Below are positions 15,253 through 25,218 of a stretch of 64,000 bases of DNA, in pieces. Each line of letters begins with the position of its first letter. Position 1 is the first letter of the stretch. Source of the DNA: Cherax quadricarinatus (lineage: Eukaryota > Arthropoda > Malacostraca > Decapoda > Parastacidae); assembly GCF_038502225.1 (NCBI RefSeq), contig NC_091300.1, positions 46,755,954 through 46,819,953 on the forward strand. Direction: 5' to 3'. The position numbers and the translations under genes were made by a program. The notes beneath the pieces were generated by a model. That model was not told the origin of the DNA. It saw nothing but the letters and a program-made list of their open reading frames with translations, and ran no database searches.

Positions 15253-15851
15253 TCCGTTACTTATACTTCTTGAGATAAGTCCAAGTAATCTGTTGGCCTT
15301 GTTGCGCACACTGAGGCACTGCTGTCTTGGCTTTAGATTTCTGCTTACCATGACTCCCAAGTCTTTTTCACATTCTGTATGACCAAGCTCTACTTCACCT
15401 AGATTATAGCTTCGAGGTTTATTTTCATTACCAAGTGCAAGTACCTTACACTTATCCACATTAAACTTCATCTGCCATTTCTCAGACCAAGACATTAATT
15501 TGTTCAAATCGTCCTGGAGTTCATTGATATCCTCCTCAGAGTGAATTATACGGCCTATCTTTGTATCATCAGCAAACTTACTCATGTCACTAGTAATCCC
15601 TTCATCAAGGTCATTAATGTAAATTATGAACAAGAGAGGGCCTAAAACTGATCCTTGTGGAACGCCACTAGTGACTAATCCCCATTCAGATTTCACTCCA
15701 TTAATGGTAACTCTCTGCTTTCTATTGGTAAGCCATGCCTCAATCCATGCTAGAACTTTACCTCCTATACCATGAGCTGCCACTTTTCTTAAGAGTCTCT
15801 TGTGAGGTACTCTGTCGAAGGCTTTACTAAAATCCAAATAAACAATATCAT
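15253..15851 (-). pseudogene. Host CR1 2 ORF2 segment (RT palm to thumb)
   Basis: It encodes [63 protein letters not shown] and ECEKDLGVMVSRNLK. It is open through to the junction at 15253. The apparent start in the flanking repeat (to 15936) is not CR1 sequence. Confidence 0.85.
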
Positions 15852-15888
15852 GAAGAATTGGGACACTTATGCAACACATGGGAATCTT

Positions 15889-15933
15889 TATTGAAGAAAC
15901 GTTTCGCCACACAGTGGCTTCATCAGTCCAATA
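15889..15933 (-). ncRNA. Hammerhead-like ribozyme, alpha unit 1 (minus)
   Basis: Stem I UAUUG+GA pairs with UC+CAAUA around a UU bulge. The core is CUGAUGA plus A, stem II GCCAC/GUGGC with UGU loop, GAAAC and GUU triplet. This is the outermost unit, next to the left TSD. Confidence 0.7.
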
Positions 15934-16266
15934 CAAAGTAGAAATGGGTAAGGAGAGTAGAAGTATGAGGTAATCAGTCCCTCAACCTGGATTCGATGTG
16001 TTCAGTCCATCACTCTTGTAGTAAGTGCAGCATAGGGCCAGAGAGGTGGCTTATATACTGCGGTGAGATGAGTTGAAGCAGGAGGAGGCGGGATCTTAGT
16101 GGGACCTGCCACTAATGTAAGTAGGTCATCGTCCAAAGGTTTGGGCAAGCGTTGAAGTCTTTGTACCATGATTCCATGATGTTGCAGTGTCTGACAGATG
16201 TGATGAATGGTTTTGAAAACCGACAAGTTGAAGAATTGAGACACTTATGCAACACATGGGAATCTT

Positions 16267-16311
16267 TATTGAAGAAACGTTTCGCCACACAGTGGCTTCA
16301 TCAGTCCAATA
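16267..16311 (-). ncRNA. Hammerhead-like ribozyme, alpha unit 2 (minus)
   Basis: Sequence identical to unit 1 across core and stems, 378 bp away. Confidence 0.7.
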
Positions 16312-16644
16312 CAAAGTAGAAATGGGTAAGGAGAGTAGAAGTATGAGGTAATCAGTCCCTCAACCTGGATTCGATGTGTTCAGTCCATCACTCTTGTAGT
16401 AAGTGCAGCATAGGGGCAGAGAGGTGGCTTATATACTGCGGTGAGATGAGTTGAAGCAGGAGGAGGCGGGATCTTAGTGGGACCTGCCACTAATGTAAGT
16501 AGGTCATCGTCCAAAGGTTTGGGCAAGCGTTGAAGTCTTTGTACCATGATTCCATGATGTTGCAGTGTCTGACAGATGTGATGAATGGTTTTGAAAACCG
16601 ACAAGTTGAAGAACTGATACACTTATGCAACACATGGGAATCTT

Positions 16645-16689
16645 TATTGAAGAAACGTTTCGCCACACAGTGGCTTCATCAGTCCAATA
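16645..16689 (-). ncRNA. Hammerhead-like ribozyme, alpha unit 3 (minus)
   Basis: Identical core and stems, 378 bp from the previous unit. Confidence 0.7.
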
Positions 16690-17022
16690 CAAAGTAGAAA
16701 TGGGTAAGGAGAGTAGAAGTATGAGGTAATCAGTCCCTCAACCTGGATTCGATGTGTTCAGTCCATCACTCTTGTAGTAAGTGCAGCATAGGGCCAGAGA
16801 GGTGGCTTATATACTGCGGTGAGATGAGTTGAAGCAGGAGGAGGCGGGATCTTAGTGGGACCTGCCACTAATGTAAGTAGGTCATCGTCCAAAGGTTTGG
16901 GCAAGCGTTGAAGTCTTTGTACCATGATTCCATGATGTTGCAGTGTCTGACAGATGTGATGAATGGTTTTGAAAACCGAGAAGTTGAAGAAATGAGACAC
17001 TTATGCAACACGTGGGAATCTT

Positions 17023-17067
17023 TATTGAAGAAACGTTTCGCCACACAGTGGCTTCATCAGTCCAATA
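17023..17067 (-). ncRNA. Hammerhead-like ribozyme, alpha unit 4 (minus)
   Basis: Identical core and stems. The next unit toward the centre is truncated before its ribozyme. Confidence 0.7.
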
Positions 17068-17313
17068 CAAAGTAGAAATGGGTAAGGAGAGTAGAAGTAT
17101 GAGGTAATCAGTCCCTCAACCTGGATTCGATGTGTTCAGTCCATCACTCTTGTAGTAAGTGCAGCATAGGGCCAGAGAGGTGGCTTATATACTGCGGTGA
17201 GATGAGTTGAAGCAGGAGGAGGCGGGATCTTAGTGGGACCTGCCACTAATGTAAGTAGGTCATCGTCCAAAGGTTTGGGCAAGCGTTGAAGTCTTTGTAC
17301 CATGATTCCATGA

Positions 17314-17338
17314 TGTTGCAGTGTCAGACACTGCAACA
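17314..17338. repeat. Inversion point of the alpha array
   Basis: tgttgcagtgtc and gacactgcaaca meet around a single A at 17326. The right arm lacks 11 bp (catcatggaat-type) present in the other units, so the junction is slightly resected. Confidence 0.85.
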
Positions 17339-17633
17339 TGGTACAAAGACTTCAACGCTTGCCCAAACCTTTGGACGATGACCTACTTACATTAGTGGCA
17401 GGTCCCACTAAGATCCCGCCTCCTCCTGCTTCAACTCATCTCACCGCAGTATATAAGAACATAAGAAGAACATAAGAACGAAGGAACACTGCAGAAGGCC
17501 TACTGGCCCATGCGAGGCAGGTCCAAGTCCCTACCGGCTTAAGCCAATGCACCCAACCTAGTCAGGTCAGGTCACATTGAGTTAAGGGAGGAACACGGCA
17601 ACCGACCTGTTAGCACAAGCTATCAGGTCTAAC

Positions 17634-20579
17634 TCACACCCACCCACATCTACTCATGTATTTATCCAACCTATTTTTAAAGCTACACAACGTTCTGGCC
17701 TCTATAACGGTACTTGGGAGTTTGTTCCACTCATCCACAACTCTATTACCAAACCAGTACTTTCCTATATCCCTCCTGAATCTGAATTTTTCCAACTTAA
17801 AACCATTGCTGCGAGTCCTGTCTAGGCTAGATATTTTCAGCACACTATTTACATCCCCTTTATTTATTCCTGTCTTCCACTTATAAACCTCAATCATATC
17901 CCCCCTGATTCTACGTCTTTCTAGAGAGTGCAGTTTCAGGGCCCTTAGTCTATCCTCATAGGGAAGGTTTCTGATACATGGGATCATCTTTGTCATCCTC
18001 CTTTGTACATTTTCCAGAGAATTTATATCCATTCTGTAATACGGTGACCAAAACTGTGCAGCATAATCTAAATGAGGCCTAACCAAGGATGTATAGAGTT
18101 GAAGAACAACCTGAGGACTCCTATTATTTATGCTTCTTGATATGAAGCCAAGGATTCTATTAGCTTTATTGCGAACACTTATGCACTGTTGTCTTGGTTT
18201 CAGATTACTGCTAACCAGAACTCCTAAATCTTTTTCGCAATCCGTAATATTAAGATCTACATTATTTAGTTTATATGTGGCATGGTTATTGTCCTGTCCA
18301 ACATTTAGAACTTTGCATTTGTCTATATTAAACTGCATCTGCCACTTCTCCGACCACTGCATCAGTCTATTCAAATCTTCCTGGAGTGCTCGAATGTCCT
18401 CGTCAGAATGAATTCGACGGCCTATTTTGGTGTCATCGGCAAACTTGCCGATGTCGCTCTTTATGCCCTCATCTATGTCGTTTATGTAGATTGTGAACAG
18501 CAGGGGGCCCAACACTGACCCCTGTGGAACACCGCTCGTGACGCTTCCCCACTCTGATTTCTCCCCATTTATGCAAACTCTCTGCTGCCTATTTGTCAAC
18601 CATGCCTCTATCCAGGAAAAAATTTCTCCTCCTATTCCATGTGCTTTAATTTTCCTCAATAGTCTCTGATGTGGGACCCTGTCAAAAGCCTTACTGAAGT
18701 CCATATACACAATATCATATTCATTACCATGATCTACCTCCTCAAATACCTTAGTGAAAAAAGTTAATAAATTCGTAAGGCAGGAACGCCCCTTTGTAAA
18801 ACCATGCTGAGATTCGTTGATTAATTTATGCTTTTCAAGGTGGCTACGAACTGCCTCGGCAATTATTGATTCCATAAATTTTCCCACTATGGAGGTTAGG
18901 CTTATTGGTCTATAGTTCGAAGCTAAGGACCTGTCACCTGTTTTGAAAATAGGTATCACATTTGCCATTTTCCACTTATCTGGCACCATGCCAGTTTGTA
19001 GTGATATGTTGAAAAGATTAGCCAAAGGTGTGCTAAGCTCCTCTTTACATTCCTTTAGAACCCTTGCATACAGTTCATCAGGGCCTGGGGATTTGTTAGG
19101 TTTTAATTTATCTATTTGCCTAAGGACCATGTCACTTGTGACCCTAATCGTGCACAGTTTATTATCGTCCTGTTCTACATAATTTATCATTACTGGAATA
19201 TCGCTGGTATCCTCCTGTGTAAAAACTGAGAGGAAGTATGTGTTAAAAATTCTACACATTTCCTTATCACTGTCAGTGAGCTGACCCGAGGAACTTTTGA
19301 GTGGGCCTATCTTGTCCCTGATCTTACTTCTGTATACCTGAAAGAATCCTTTTGGGTTAGTCTTCGATTCTCTTGCAACTTTAACCTCATAATCTCTTTT
19401 TGCTTTTCTAATTCCCTTTTTTATTTCTCTCTTTAACTGAATATATCGATTTCTTAATTGCCCCTCTCCTCTTTTGATTTGCCTATATATGCCTCTCTTT
19501 TGACCAATCAGATATTTTAATCTATTGTTCATCCATTTAGGATCATTTTTGTTTGATCTGATTTCTCTATTTGGAACATAATTTGACTGAGCAGCTAGAA
19601 CTATGCCCTGGAAAGCATCATATCGGCAACCATCACCACCTACCTGACCCCTAGTCAGGTCATTCCAGTTCAGCCCACCTAAGTAATTTTTCAGTCCTAT
19701 GAAATCAGCCAAGCGAAAGTCAGGGACGGAGACTTGATTGCCATTATTAGGGGAATTCCATGATATGTTAAAACTGAGTGATTTGTGATCACTCTCCCCA
19801 AGCTCATCATTAACCTCAAGATTATTAATTAGTGTTTCCCTACTGGCAAGAACCAAGTCAAGGAGGTTATTTCCCCTAGTTGGCTCTGTCACAAACTGTT
19901 TTAAAAAACAATCCTGGATCGTATCAAGAAAGTCACCCGACTCTAAATTTCCTGTCAAATTGCTCCAGTCAATCTGTCTATAGTTGAAATCTCCCATTAG
20001 CACAACATTTTCGTATGTAGATGCCTTACGAATTTCGTCCCATAGAAGTTTACTGCACTCCCTATCAAGATTTGGGGCCCTGTAAATCACACCCAAAATT
20101 AGTTTTTCTCGGCCCTCGAGAAGCTGTAACCAAACAGATTCAGTGGCTGACGCTTCTAATTTAATATCTTGTCTAACACAACAATTTAAATTGTCTCTGA
20201 CATACATCGCTACTCCACCACCTTTCCTGTTGACCCTGTCAGTGTGGAATAATTTATAGCCTTGTATGTGACATTCAGAGGGCATCTCTCTATCTTTCAG
20301 ATTGAGCCAGGTCTCTGTTATAGCAATAATATCTATGTTTCCTGCACTTGCAATTAATCTTAGCTCATCTATCTTATTTCTAACACTCCTGCTATTAGTA
20401 TAGTAAACCTTAAGGGAGCTAGTCCCTTGCTGCCCTCTGCTGTCCCCCTTTGTTTGCTGACCTGTTCTATTGTCTTTATTTATAACTTCATGCTGAATGC
20501 CTTTTATACATTTAATGTTTCCAACCCTAGTGTTGCAACCTGCTTGTTTCCCACACACACCCATACCTCTATCTTCCAT
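17634..20579 (-). CDS. CR1 ORF2: EEP endonuclease and reverse transcriptase (981 aa)
   Basis: Same architecture as the copy-A protein: EEP residues N62, E89, D197/N199 and D264-H265; RT palm A D627, [10 protein letters not shown] at 682, FADD at 713-716. The differences from copy A that I could see are conservative and cluster at the ends (S22I, L42Q, G46D, K310R near the linker, and K-R, R-K, G-R swaps in the C-terminal 60 residues). No stop or frameshift. Start overlaps the ORF1 stop as TGATG. Confidence 0.95.
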   Translation of the reverse strand: MEDRGMGVCGKQAGCNTRVGNIKCIKGIQHEVINKDNRTGQQTKGDSRGQQGTSSLKVYYTNSRSVRNKIDELRLIASAGNIDIIAITETWLNLKDREMPSECHIQGYKLFHTDRVNRKGGGVAMYVRDNLNCCVRQDIKLEASATESVWLQLLEGREKLILGVIYRAPNLDRECSKLLWDEIRKASTYENVVLMGDFNYRQIDWSNLTGNLESGDFLDTIQDCFLKQFVTEPTRGNNLLDLVLASRETLINNLEVNDELGESDHKSLSFNISWNSPNNGNQVSVPDFRLADFIGLKNYLGGLNWNDLTRGQVGGDGCRYDAFQGIVLAAQSNYVPNREIRSNKNDPKWMNNRLKYLIGQKRGIYRQIKRGEGQLRNRYIQLKREIKKGIRKAKRDYEVKVARESKTNPKGFFQVYRSKIRDKIGPLKSSSGQLTDSDKEMCRIFNTYFLSVFTQEDTSDIPVMINYVEQDDNKLCTIRVTSDMVLRQIDKLKPNKSPGPDELYARVLKECKEELSTPLANLFNISLQTGMVPDKWKMANVIPIFKTGDRSLASNYRPISLTSIVGKFMESIIAEAVRSHLEKHKLINESQHGFTKGRSCLTNLLTFFTKVFEEVDHGNEYDIVYMDFSKAFDRVPHQRLLRKIKAHGIGGEIFSWIEAWLTNRQQRVCINGEKSEWGSVTSGVPQGSVLGPLLFTIYINDIDEGIKSDIGKFADDTKIGRRIHSDEDIRALQEDLNRLMQWSEKWQMQFNIDKCKVLNVGQDNNHATYKLNNVDLNITDCEKDLGVLVSSNLKPRQQCISVRNKANRILGFISRSINNRSPQVVLQLYTSLVRPHLDYAAQFWSPYYRMDINSLENVQRRMTKMIPCIRNLPYEDRLRALKLHSLERRRIRGDMIEVYKWKTGINKGDVNSVLKISSLDRTRSNGFKLEKFRFRRDIGKYWFGNRVVDEWNKLPSTVIEARTLCSFKNRLDKYMSRCGWV

Positions 20580-21505
20580 CAGTTTAAAATCATAGGCATT
20601 TCACCAATGGCCTTCTCAATCGAGTCTGCAAGTGCTACCACCCCTGCCCCAGAGAGATGAACCCCATCCCTTGCATACATATCATGTTTGCCATAAAAGT
20701 TGTTCCAGTTGTCAATGAATGGGATTGCAAGCTCCTTGCAGTATCTGTCTAGCCAGCAATTTACACCAATTGCCCTAGACAACCATTCATTTCCTACTCC
20801 CCTTCTAGGCAAGATGCTACATATGATTGGGATCCCTCCCTTAGACTTAATGAAATCTATAGCTGACCTGTACTTATCTAGCAGCTCTTCTCTCCTACCC
20901 TTCCCAATATCATTTCCACCAGCACTGAGACAGATAATGGGCTTGTTCCCATTACCTGACATGATATTATCCAGTCTGTTGACAATGTCCCCAACACCAG
21001 CTCCAGGGAAGCACACTCTATCTCTCATCTTCTTATTCCTATTACAAAAAGCACGGTCAACATATCTTACCTGAGAGTCACCAACCACAAGAATGCGCTT
21101 ACCTTCATTAGCAGGGGCAGTAGTACCCTTACCTTCACTGGCCACTGAAGTACATTCATCCTGGAGAACAGAGAAGCGATTTCCTACCTTCAGATCTTCA
21201 CTCTTAACTTTCCTTACTCTGATGCGCCTCCCATTACTGTGAACAACTCGCCACTTGTAGCAGGTGCTGGGCTGCACCTCACTGCTGGTAGCCGTTGCTA
21301 CCTCCCCACCTACAGCCTCCTCACAGTGAGAGACAGACTGCACCTCACTGCTAGAAGCCTCATTCCCCACATCTCCAACCACCTCACACTCTCTCCCAGG
21401 CCCATTGAGGTGGACCTTCAGCCTCCTAATCTCCTCCTGGAGAAGCAAGACCTCCTCCTTCAACTCTCCAACCTCAGTTTTTAAAACACTGCAGAAGCAA
21501 GCCAT
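20579..21505 (-). CDS. CR1 ORF1: coiled coil plus SGNH/GDSL-esterase-like domain (308 aa)
   Basis: Same length and blocks as copy A: Ser144 in GDSQVRY, PGAG 167-170, GGND 196-199, DGVH with Asp280/His283. The substitutions relative to copy A lie mostly in the low-complexity linker (40-80), while the SGNH domain is nearly unchanged. That is the pattern expected under constraint, although the sample is two copies. Confidence 0.93.
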   Translation of the reverse strand: MACFCSVLKTEVGELKEEVLLLQEEIRRLKVHLNGPGRECEVVGDVGNEASSSEVQSVSHCEEAVGGEVATATSSEVQPSTCYKWRVVHSNGRRIRVRKVKSEDLKVGNRFSVLQDECTSVASEGKGTTAPANEGKRILVVGDSQVRYVDRAFCNRNKKMRDRVCFPGAGVGDIVNRLDNIMSGNGNKPIICLSAGGNDIGKGRREELLDKYRSAIDFIKSKGGIPIICSILPRRGVGNEWLSRAIGVNCWLDRYCKELAIPFIDNWNNFYGKHDMYARDGVHLSGAGVVALADSIEKAIGEMPMILN

Positions 21506-21686
21506 GCTTTGTAACCGTCCACGCTAATCCCCAGAGCAGCTCAGGGTCTGTGACCTCACGTGACGACTGACCACTGAACACTGACGACTGACCACTTACT
21601 ACAAGAGTGATGGACTGAACACATCGAATCCAGGTTGAGGGACTGATTACCTCATACTTCTACTCTCCTTACCCATTTCTACTTTG

Positions 21687-21731
21687 TATTGGACTGATGA
21701 AGCCACTGTGTGGCGAAACGTTTCTTCAATA
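21687..21731 (+). ncRNA. Hammerhead-like ribozyme, alpha unit 1 (plus)
   Basis: Core 21694-21700 CUGAUGA, extra A21701, stem II 21702-21714, GAAAC 21715-21719, predicted cleavage after 21722. Its own TATA box was removed from it by the CR1 copy B insertion (now at about 17448). Confidence 0.7.
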
Positions 21732-21940
21732 AAGATTCCCATGTGTTGCATAAGTGTCTCAATTCTTCAACTTGTCGGTTTTCAAAACCATTCATCACAT
21801 CTGTCAGACACTGCAACATCATGGAATCATGGTACAAAGACTTCAACGCTTGCCCAAACCTTTGGACGATGACCTACTTACATTAGTGGCAGGTCCCACT
21901 AAGATCCCGCCTCCTCCTGCTTCAACTCATCTCACCGCAG

Positions 21941-21948
21941 TATATAAG
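21941..21948 (+). promoter_or_regulatory. TATA-like box of the alpha unit
   Basis: tatataag lies 124 nt upstream of the next ribozyme. It recurs at 22319, 22697 and 23075 on the plus strand and at 16051, 16429, 16807 and 17185 (as ttatata) on the minus half. An internal promoter per unit would give transcripts that pass through the ribozyme. Function is inferred. Confidence 0.5.
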
Positions 21949-22064
21949 CCACCTCTCTGGCCCTATGCTGCACTTACTACAAGAGTGATGGACTGAACAC
22001 ATCGAATCCAGGTTGAGGGACTGATTACCTCATACTTCTACTCTCCTTACCCATTTCTACTTTG

Positions 22065-22109
22065 TATTGGACTGATGAAGCCACTGTGTGGCGAAACGTT
22101 TCTTCAATA
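22065..22109 (+). ncRNA. Hammerhead-like ribozyme, alpha unit 2 (plus)
   Basis: Identical to unit 1 with a TATA box 124 nt upstream. Confidence 0.7.
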
Positions 22110-22442
22110 AAGATTCCCATGTGTTGCATAAGTGTCTCAATTCTTCAACTTGTCGGTTTTCAAAACCATTCATCACATCTGTCAGACACTGCAACATCAT
22201 GGAATCATGGTACAAAGACTTCAACGCTTGCCCAAACCTTTGGACGATGACCTACTTACATTAGTGGCAGGTCCCACTAAGATCCCGCCTCCTCCTGCTT
22301 CAACTCATCTCACCGCAGTATATAAGCCACCTCTCTGGCCCTATGCTGCACTTACTACAAGAGTGATGGACTGAACACATCGAATCCAGGTTGAGGGACT
22401 GATTACCTCATACTTCTACTCTCCTTACCCATTTCTACTTTG

Positions 22443-22487
22443 TATTGGACTGATGAAGCCACTGTGTGGCGAAACGTTTCTTCAATG
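22443..22487 (+). ncRNA. Hammerhead-like ribozyme, alpha unit 3 (plus)
   Basis: Core and stem II unchanged. The downstream AATAAA is AATGAA here, which also turns one stem I pair into a G-U wobble. Confidence 0.65.
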
Positions 22488-22820
22488 AAGATTCCCATGT
22501 GTTGCATAAGTGTCTCAATTCTTCAACTTGTCGGTTTTCAAAACCATTCATCACATCTGTCAGACACTGCAACATCATGGAATCATGGTACAAAGACTTC
22601 AACGCTTGCCCAAACCTTTGGACGATGACCTACTTACATTAGTGGCAGGTCCCACTAAGATCCCGCCTCCTCCTGCTTCAACTCATCTCACCGCAGTATA
22701 TAAGCCACCTCTCTGGCCCTATGCTGCACTTACTACAAGAGTGATGGACTGAACACATCGAATCCAGGTTGAGGGACTGATTACCTCATACTTCTACTCT
22801 CCTTACCCATTTCTACTTTG

Positions 22821-22865
22821 TATTGGACTGATGAAGCCACTGTGTGGCGAAACGTTTCTTCAATA
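22821..22865 (+). ncRNA. Hammerhead-like ribozyme, alpha unit 4 (plus)
   Basis: Identical core and stems to unit 1. Confidence 0.7.
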
Positions 22866-23198
22866 AAGATTCCCATGTGTTGCATAAGTGTCTCAATTCT
22901 TCAACTTGTCGGTTTTCAAAACCATTCATCACATCTGTCAGACACTGCAACATCATGGAATCATGGTACAAAGACTTCAACGCTTGCCCAAACCTTTGGA
23001 CGATGACCTACTTACATTAGTGGCAGGTCCCACTAAGATCCCGCCTCCTCCTGCTTCAACTCATCTCACCGCAGTATATAAGCCACCTCTCTGGCCCTAT
23101 GCTGCACTTACTACAAGAGTGATGGACTGAACACATCGAATCCAGGTTGAGGGACTGATTACCTCATACTTCTACTCTCCTTACCCATTTCTACTTTG

Positions 23199-23244
23199 TA
23201 TTGGACTGATGAAGCCACTGTGTGGCGAAACGTTTTCTTCAATA
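23199..23244 (+). ncRNA. Hammerhead-like ribozyme, alpha unit 5 (plus)
   Basis: Like unit 1 but with one extra U after the cleavage triplet (GUUUUC), which enlarges the stem I bulge. It is the terminal unit and is followed by the tail hairpin at 23289-23301. Confidence 0.6.
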
Positions 23245-23325
23245 AAGATTCCCATGTGTTGCATAAGTGTCTCAATTCTTCAACTTGTCGGTTTTCAAAA
23301 CCATTCATCACACAAACAATATCAT

Positions 23326-25204
23326 ATTCCTTATCACTGTCAACTGCCTCAAATGTTCTATTGAAGAACGTCAGTAAGTTTGTCAGGCAGGAACGACCTC
23401 TCGTGAATCCATGCTGAGATTCATTTATCAAGTTATGCTCTTCAAGGTGACTTCTGATAATGTCAGCTATAATTCATTCTAATAACTTGCCCACTATAGA
23501 TGTCAGGCTTATTGGACGGTAATTTGAAGGAGTGGACTTATCCCCTGATTTGAATATAGGAACCACATTAGCCATCTTCCACATCTCTGGCACAACACTG
23601 GTAAGGATGGACGCATTGAATACACTCGTTAATGGCTGACTAAGCTCCATCTTGCATTCCTTAAGTACCCTTGAAAACAACTCATCGGGTCCCGGGGACT
23701 TATTTTGCTTCAGTTTGTCTATCTGCTTAACAACCATGTCCCTCGTGACAGTAATATTAGTTAACTTAAATTCATCAGGAACTAAATAATTGTTAATTAC
23801 TGGAATCTCATTTACATCTTCCTGTGTAAAAAATTACAAAAAATAGTCATTAAATAAGGAACACATTTCCAGTTCATTATCCGTCAGCTGTCCATTCCCA
23901 GATTTCAGAGGTCCTACTTTTTCCTTCACCTTCGTCCTATACACTTGAAAGAACCCCTTTGGATTAGTCTTTGATTCATTAGCAACTCTAATTTCATAGT
24001 CACGTTTAGCCTTTTTAATCGCCCTTTTTACTTCTCTTTTAAGCTGAACATATTGGTCAGTAAGGTTAACCTCTCCTCTTCTGATGCGCCTATAAATTCC
24101 CCTTTTCTCCCCTAATAGATGCTTTAGCCTCCTGTTAACCCATTTGGGATCGTTATTATTAGACTTAATTTCTCTCTGGGGAATGTATATACTCTGGGCA
24201 CTGTGTACATTATTAAGAAAACAATCATAAAAGCAGATCCCTTCATATTCATAAGTATGATTATCGTCAATAAAATCATTAGCTAGATAACCCCAATCAA
24301 GATTAGACAGATGTTCCCTAAGTCCATTATAATCGGCAGAACGAAAATCGGGGATTTTTACTGTATTATCATTATTCTTGCATTCCCAATTAATGCTAAA
24401 GGTGATGGATTTGTGATCACTTGCGCCAAGCTCTTCAGTGATCTCCAGATTATTCACGAGTGTTTCCTTATTTGACAAGACTAGGTCTAGCAAATTATTA
24501 CCCCTGGTAGGTTCAGTTACACTCTGTTTCAGAAAACAGTCCTGAACTGTTTCCATGAAGTCACTGGACTCTAGATTACCTGTCAAAGAATTCCAGTCAA
24601 TTTGGCTAAAGTTAAAGTCCCCTACTATGACTACGTTACTGTGTCCAGAAGCCCTAACAATTTCGTCCCAAAGAAGTCTCCCTCTATCGTGATCCAAGCC
24701 TGGAGGTCGGTATATTACACCTAGAATTAGTTTTTCTTGACCCTCCACGAACTCTACCCAAACAGACTCTGTTACTGCTCCATCTATTTTTATACCTGTT
24801 TTTATGCAACAATTAATATTTTCTCGAACATACAATGCAACTCCTCCCCCCTTCCCATTACATCTATCCACATTGAATAACTTAAATCCCTGAATATTAC
24901 ACTCAGCAGTCGTATCCCGACTCTTTAAATCATACCACGTTTCAGTTAATGCAATGATATCAAAGTTCCCTGCACATGCTACCAAACGTAGTTCATTAAT
25001 TTTATTTCTTGCACTTCGACTGTTAGCATAAAATACCATCATATGTTTTTTCTTCTGCACATTTTTCCTATTCATCTTTGTTTTTACACAATTTCTGAAA
25101 TTATCATTACCCAGAGTTACTCCATGACAGTTACTATTAAGATTCTTAATATCAAAGCATAAGTCAATATATCCATACTCATTATTAATCATTTCTAAAC
25201 CCAT
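23326..25204 (-). pseudogene. Host CR1 2 ORF2, N-terminal part
   Basis: ATG at 25204 (MGLEMINNEYGY...). The EEP endonuclease is complete (NSRSARNK, LTETWYD, GVIYRPPG, GDFNF, SDHKS). An in-frame stop at about 23834 (DYFL then TAA) breaks the frame before the RT. The RT fingers follow (MVVKQIDKLKQNKSPGPDE, NYRPISLTSIVGKLLE, NESQHGFTRGRS) until the alpha insertion. Together with 15253-15851 it accounts for about 85% of ORF2. Confidence 0.85.
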
Positions 25205-25218
25205 ACCTCTAACTAATC

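Larger units (their letters stand above)
15852..17326 (-). repeat. 378-bp alpha units, minus-strand half
   Basis: Repeats begin at gaagaattg(g/a)gacac-like sequence with exact 378-bp spacing of the ribozyme (15889, 16267, 16645, 17023). Units are almost identical. The fifth is truncated at the inversion point and has no ribozyme. Confidence 0.92.
17458..21592 (-). mobile_element. CR1 family 1, copy B, full length with both ORFs intact
   Basis: It is inserted in an alpha unit just after its TATA box. The unit is missing 22 bp (as at 21949-21970) and no target duplication is present. The 5' end has a duplicated 'gacgactgaccactg' segment that copy A lacks. The tail is the GTTCTTAT octamer. Nested position makes it younger than the alpha insertion. 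Confidence 0.92.
15852..23313 (+). mobile_element. Alpha retrozyme/PLE-type inverted tandem array with 12-bp TSD
   Basis: The 12-mer aaacaatatcat flanks the insertion (15840-15851, 23314-23325) and is single in the intact host copy at 4440. About four and a half 378-bp units run on the minus strand and meet about five units on the plus strand at 17326. The left end starts gaagaattg, the base before the tail; the right end carries the tail hairpin GGTTTTCAAAACC. CR1 copy B is inserted in the first plus-strand unit. No open frame encodes a recognisable protein, so it would depend on PLE enzymes supplied elsewhere. Confidence 0.85.
21593..23313 (+). repeat. 378-bp alpha units, plus-strand half
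   Basis: Four and a half units follow copy B, with the first part of the interrupted unit at 17327-17457. Each unit reads TATA box, ~124 nt, ribozyme, AATAAA, GTTGCATAAGTGTCT, tail hairpin, and a GC-rich stretch leading to the next TATA. Confidence 0.92.

Noticed and set aside
15229..15936. 235-codon frame joining alpha repeat sequence to CR1 RT
   Set aside because: The first ~30 codons are alpha repeat read through the TSD; the join is an insertion boundary, not a gene fusion.
15852..23313. Recurrent 62- and 80-codon frames in every alpha unit
   Set aside because: They start inside the ribozyme or tail, have no known domain, begin with non-ATG codons in part, and are explained by unit repetition.
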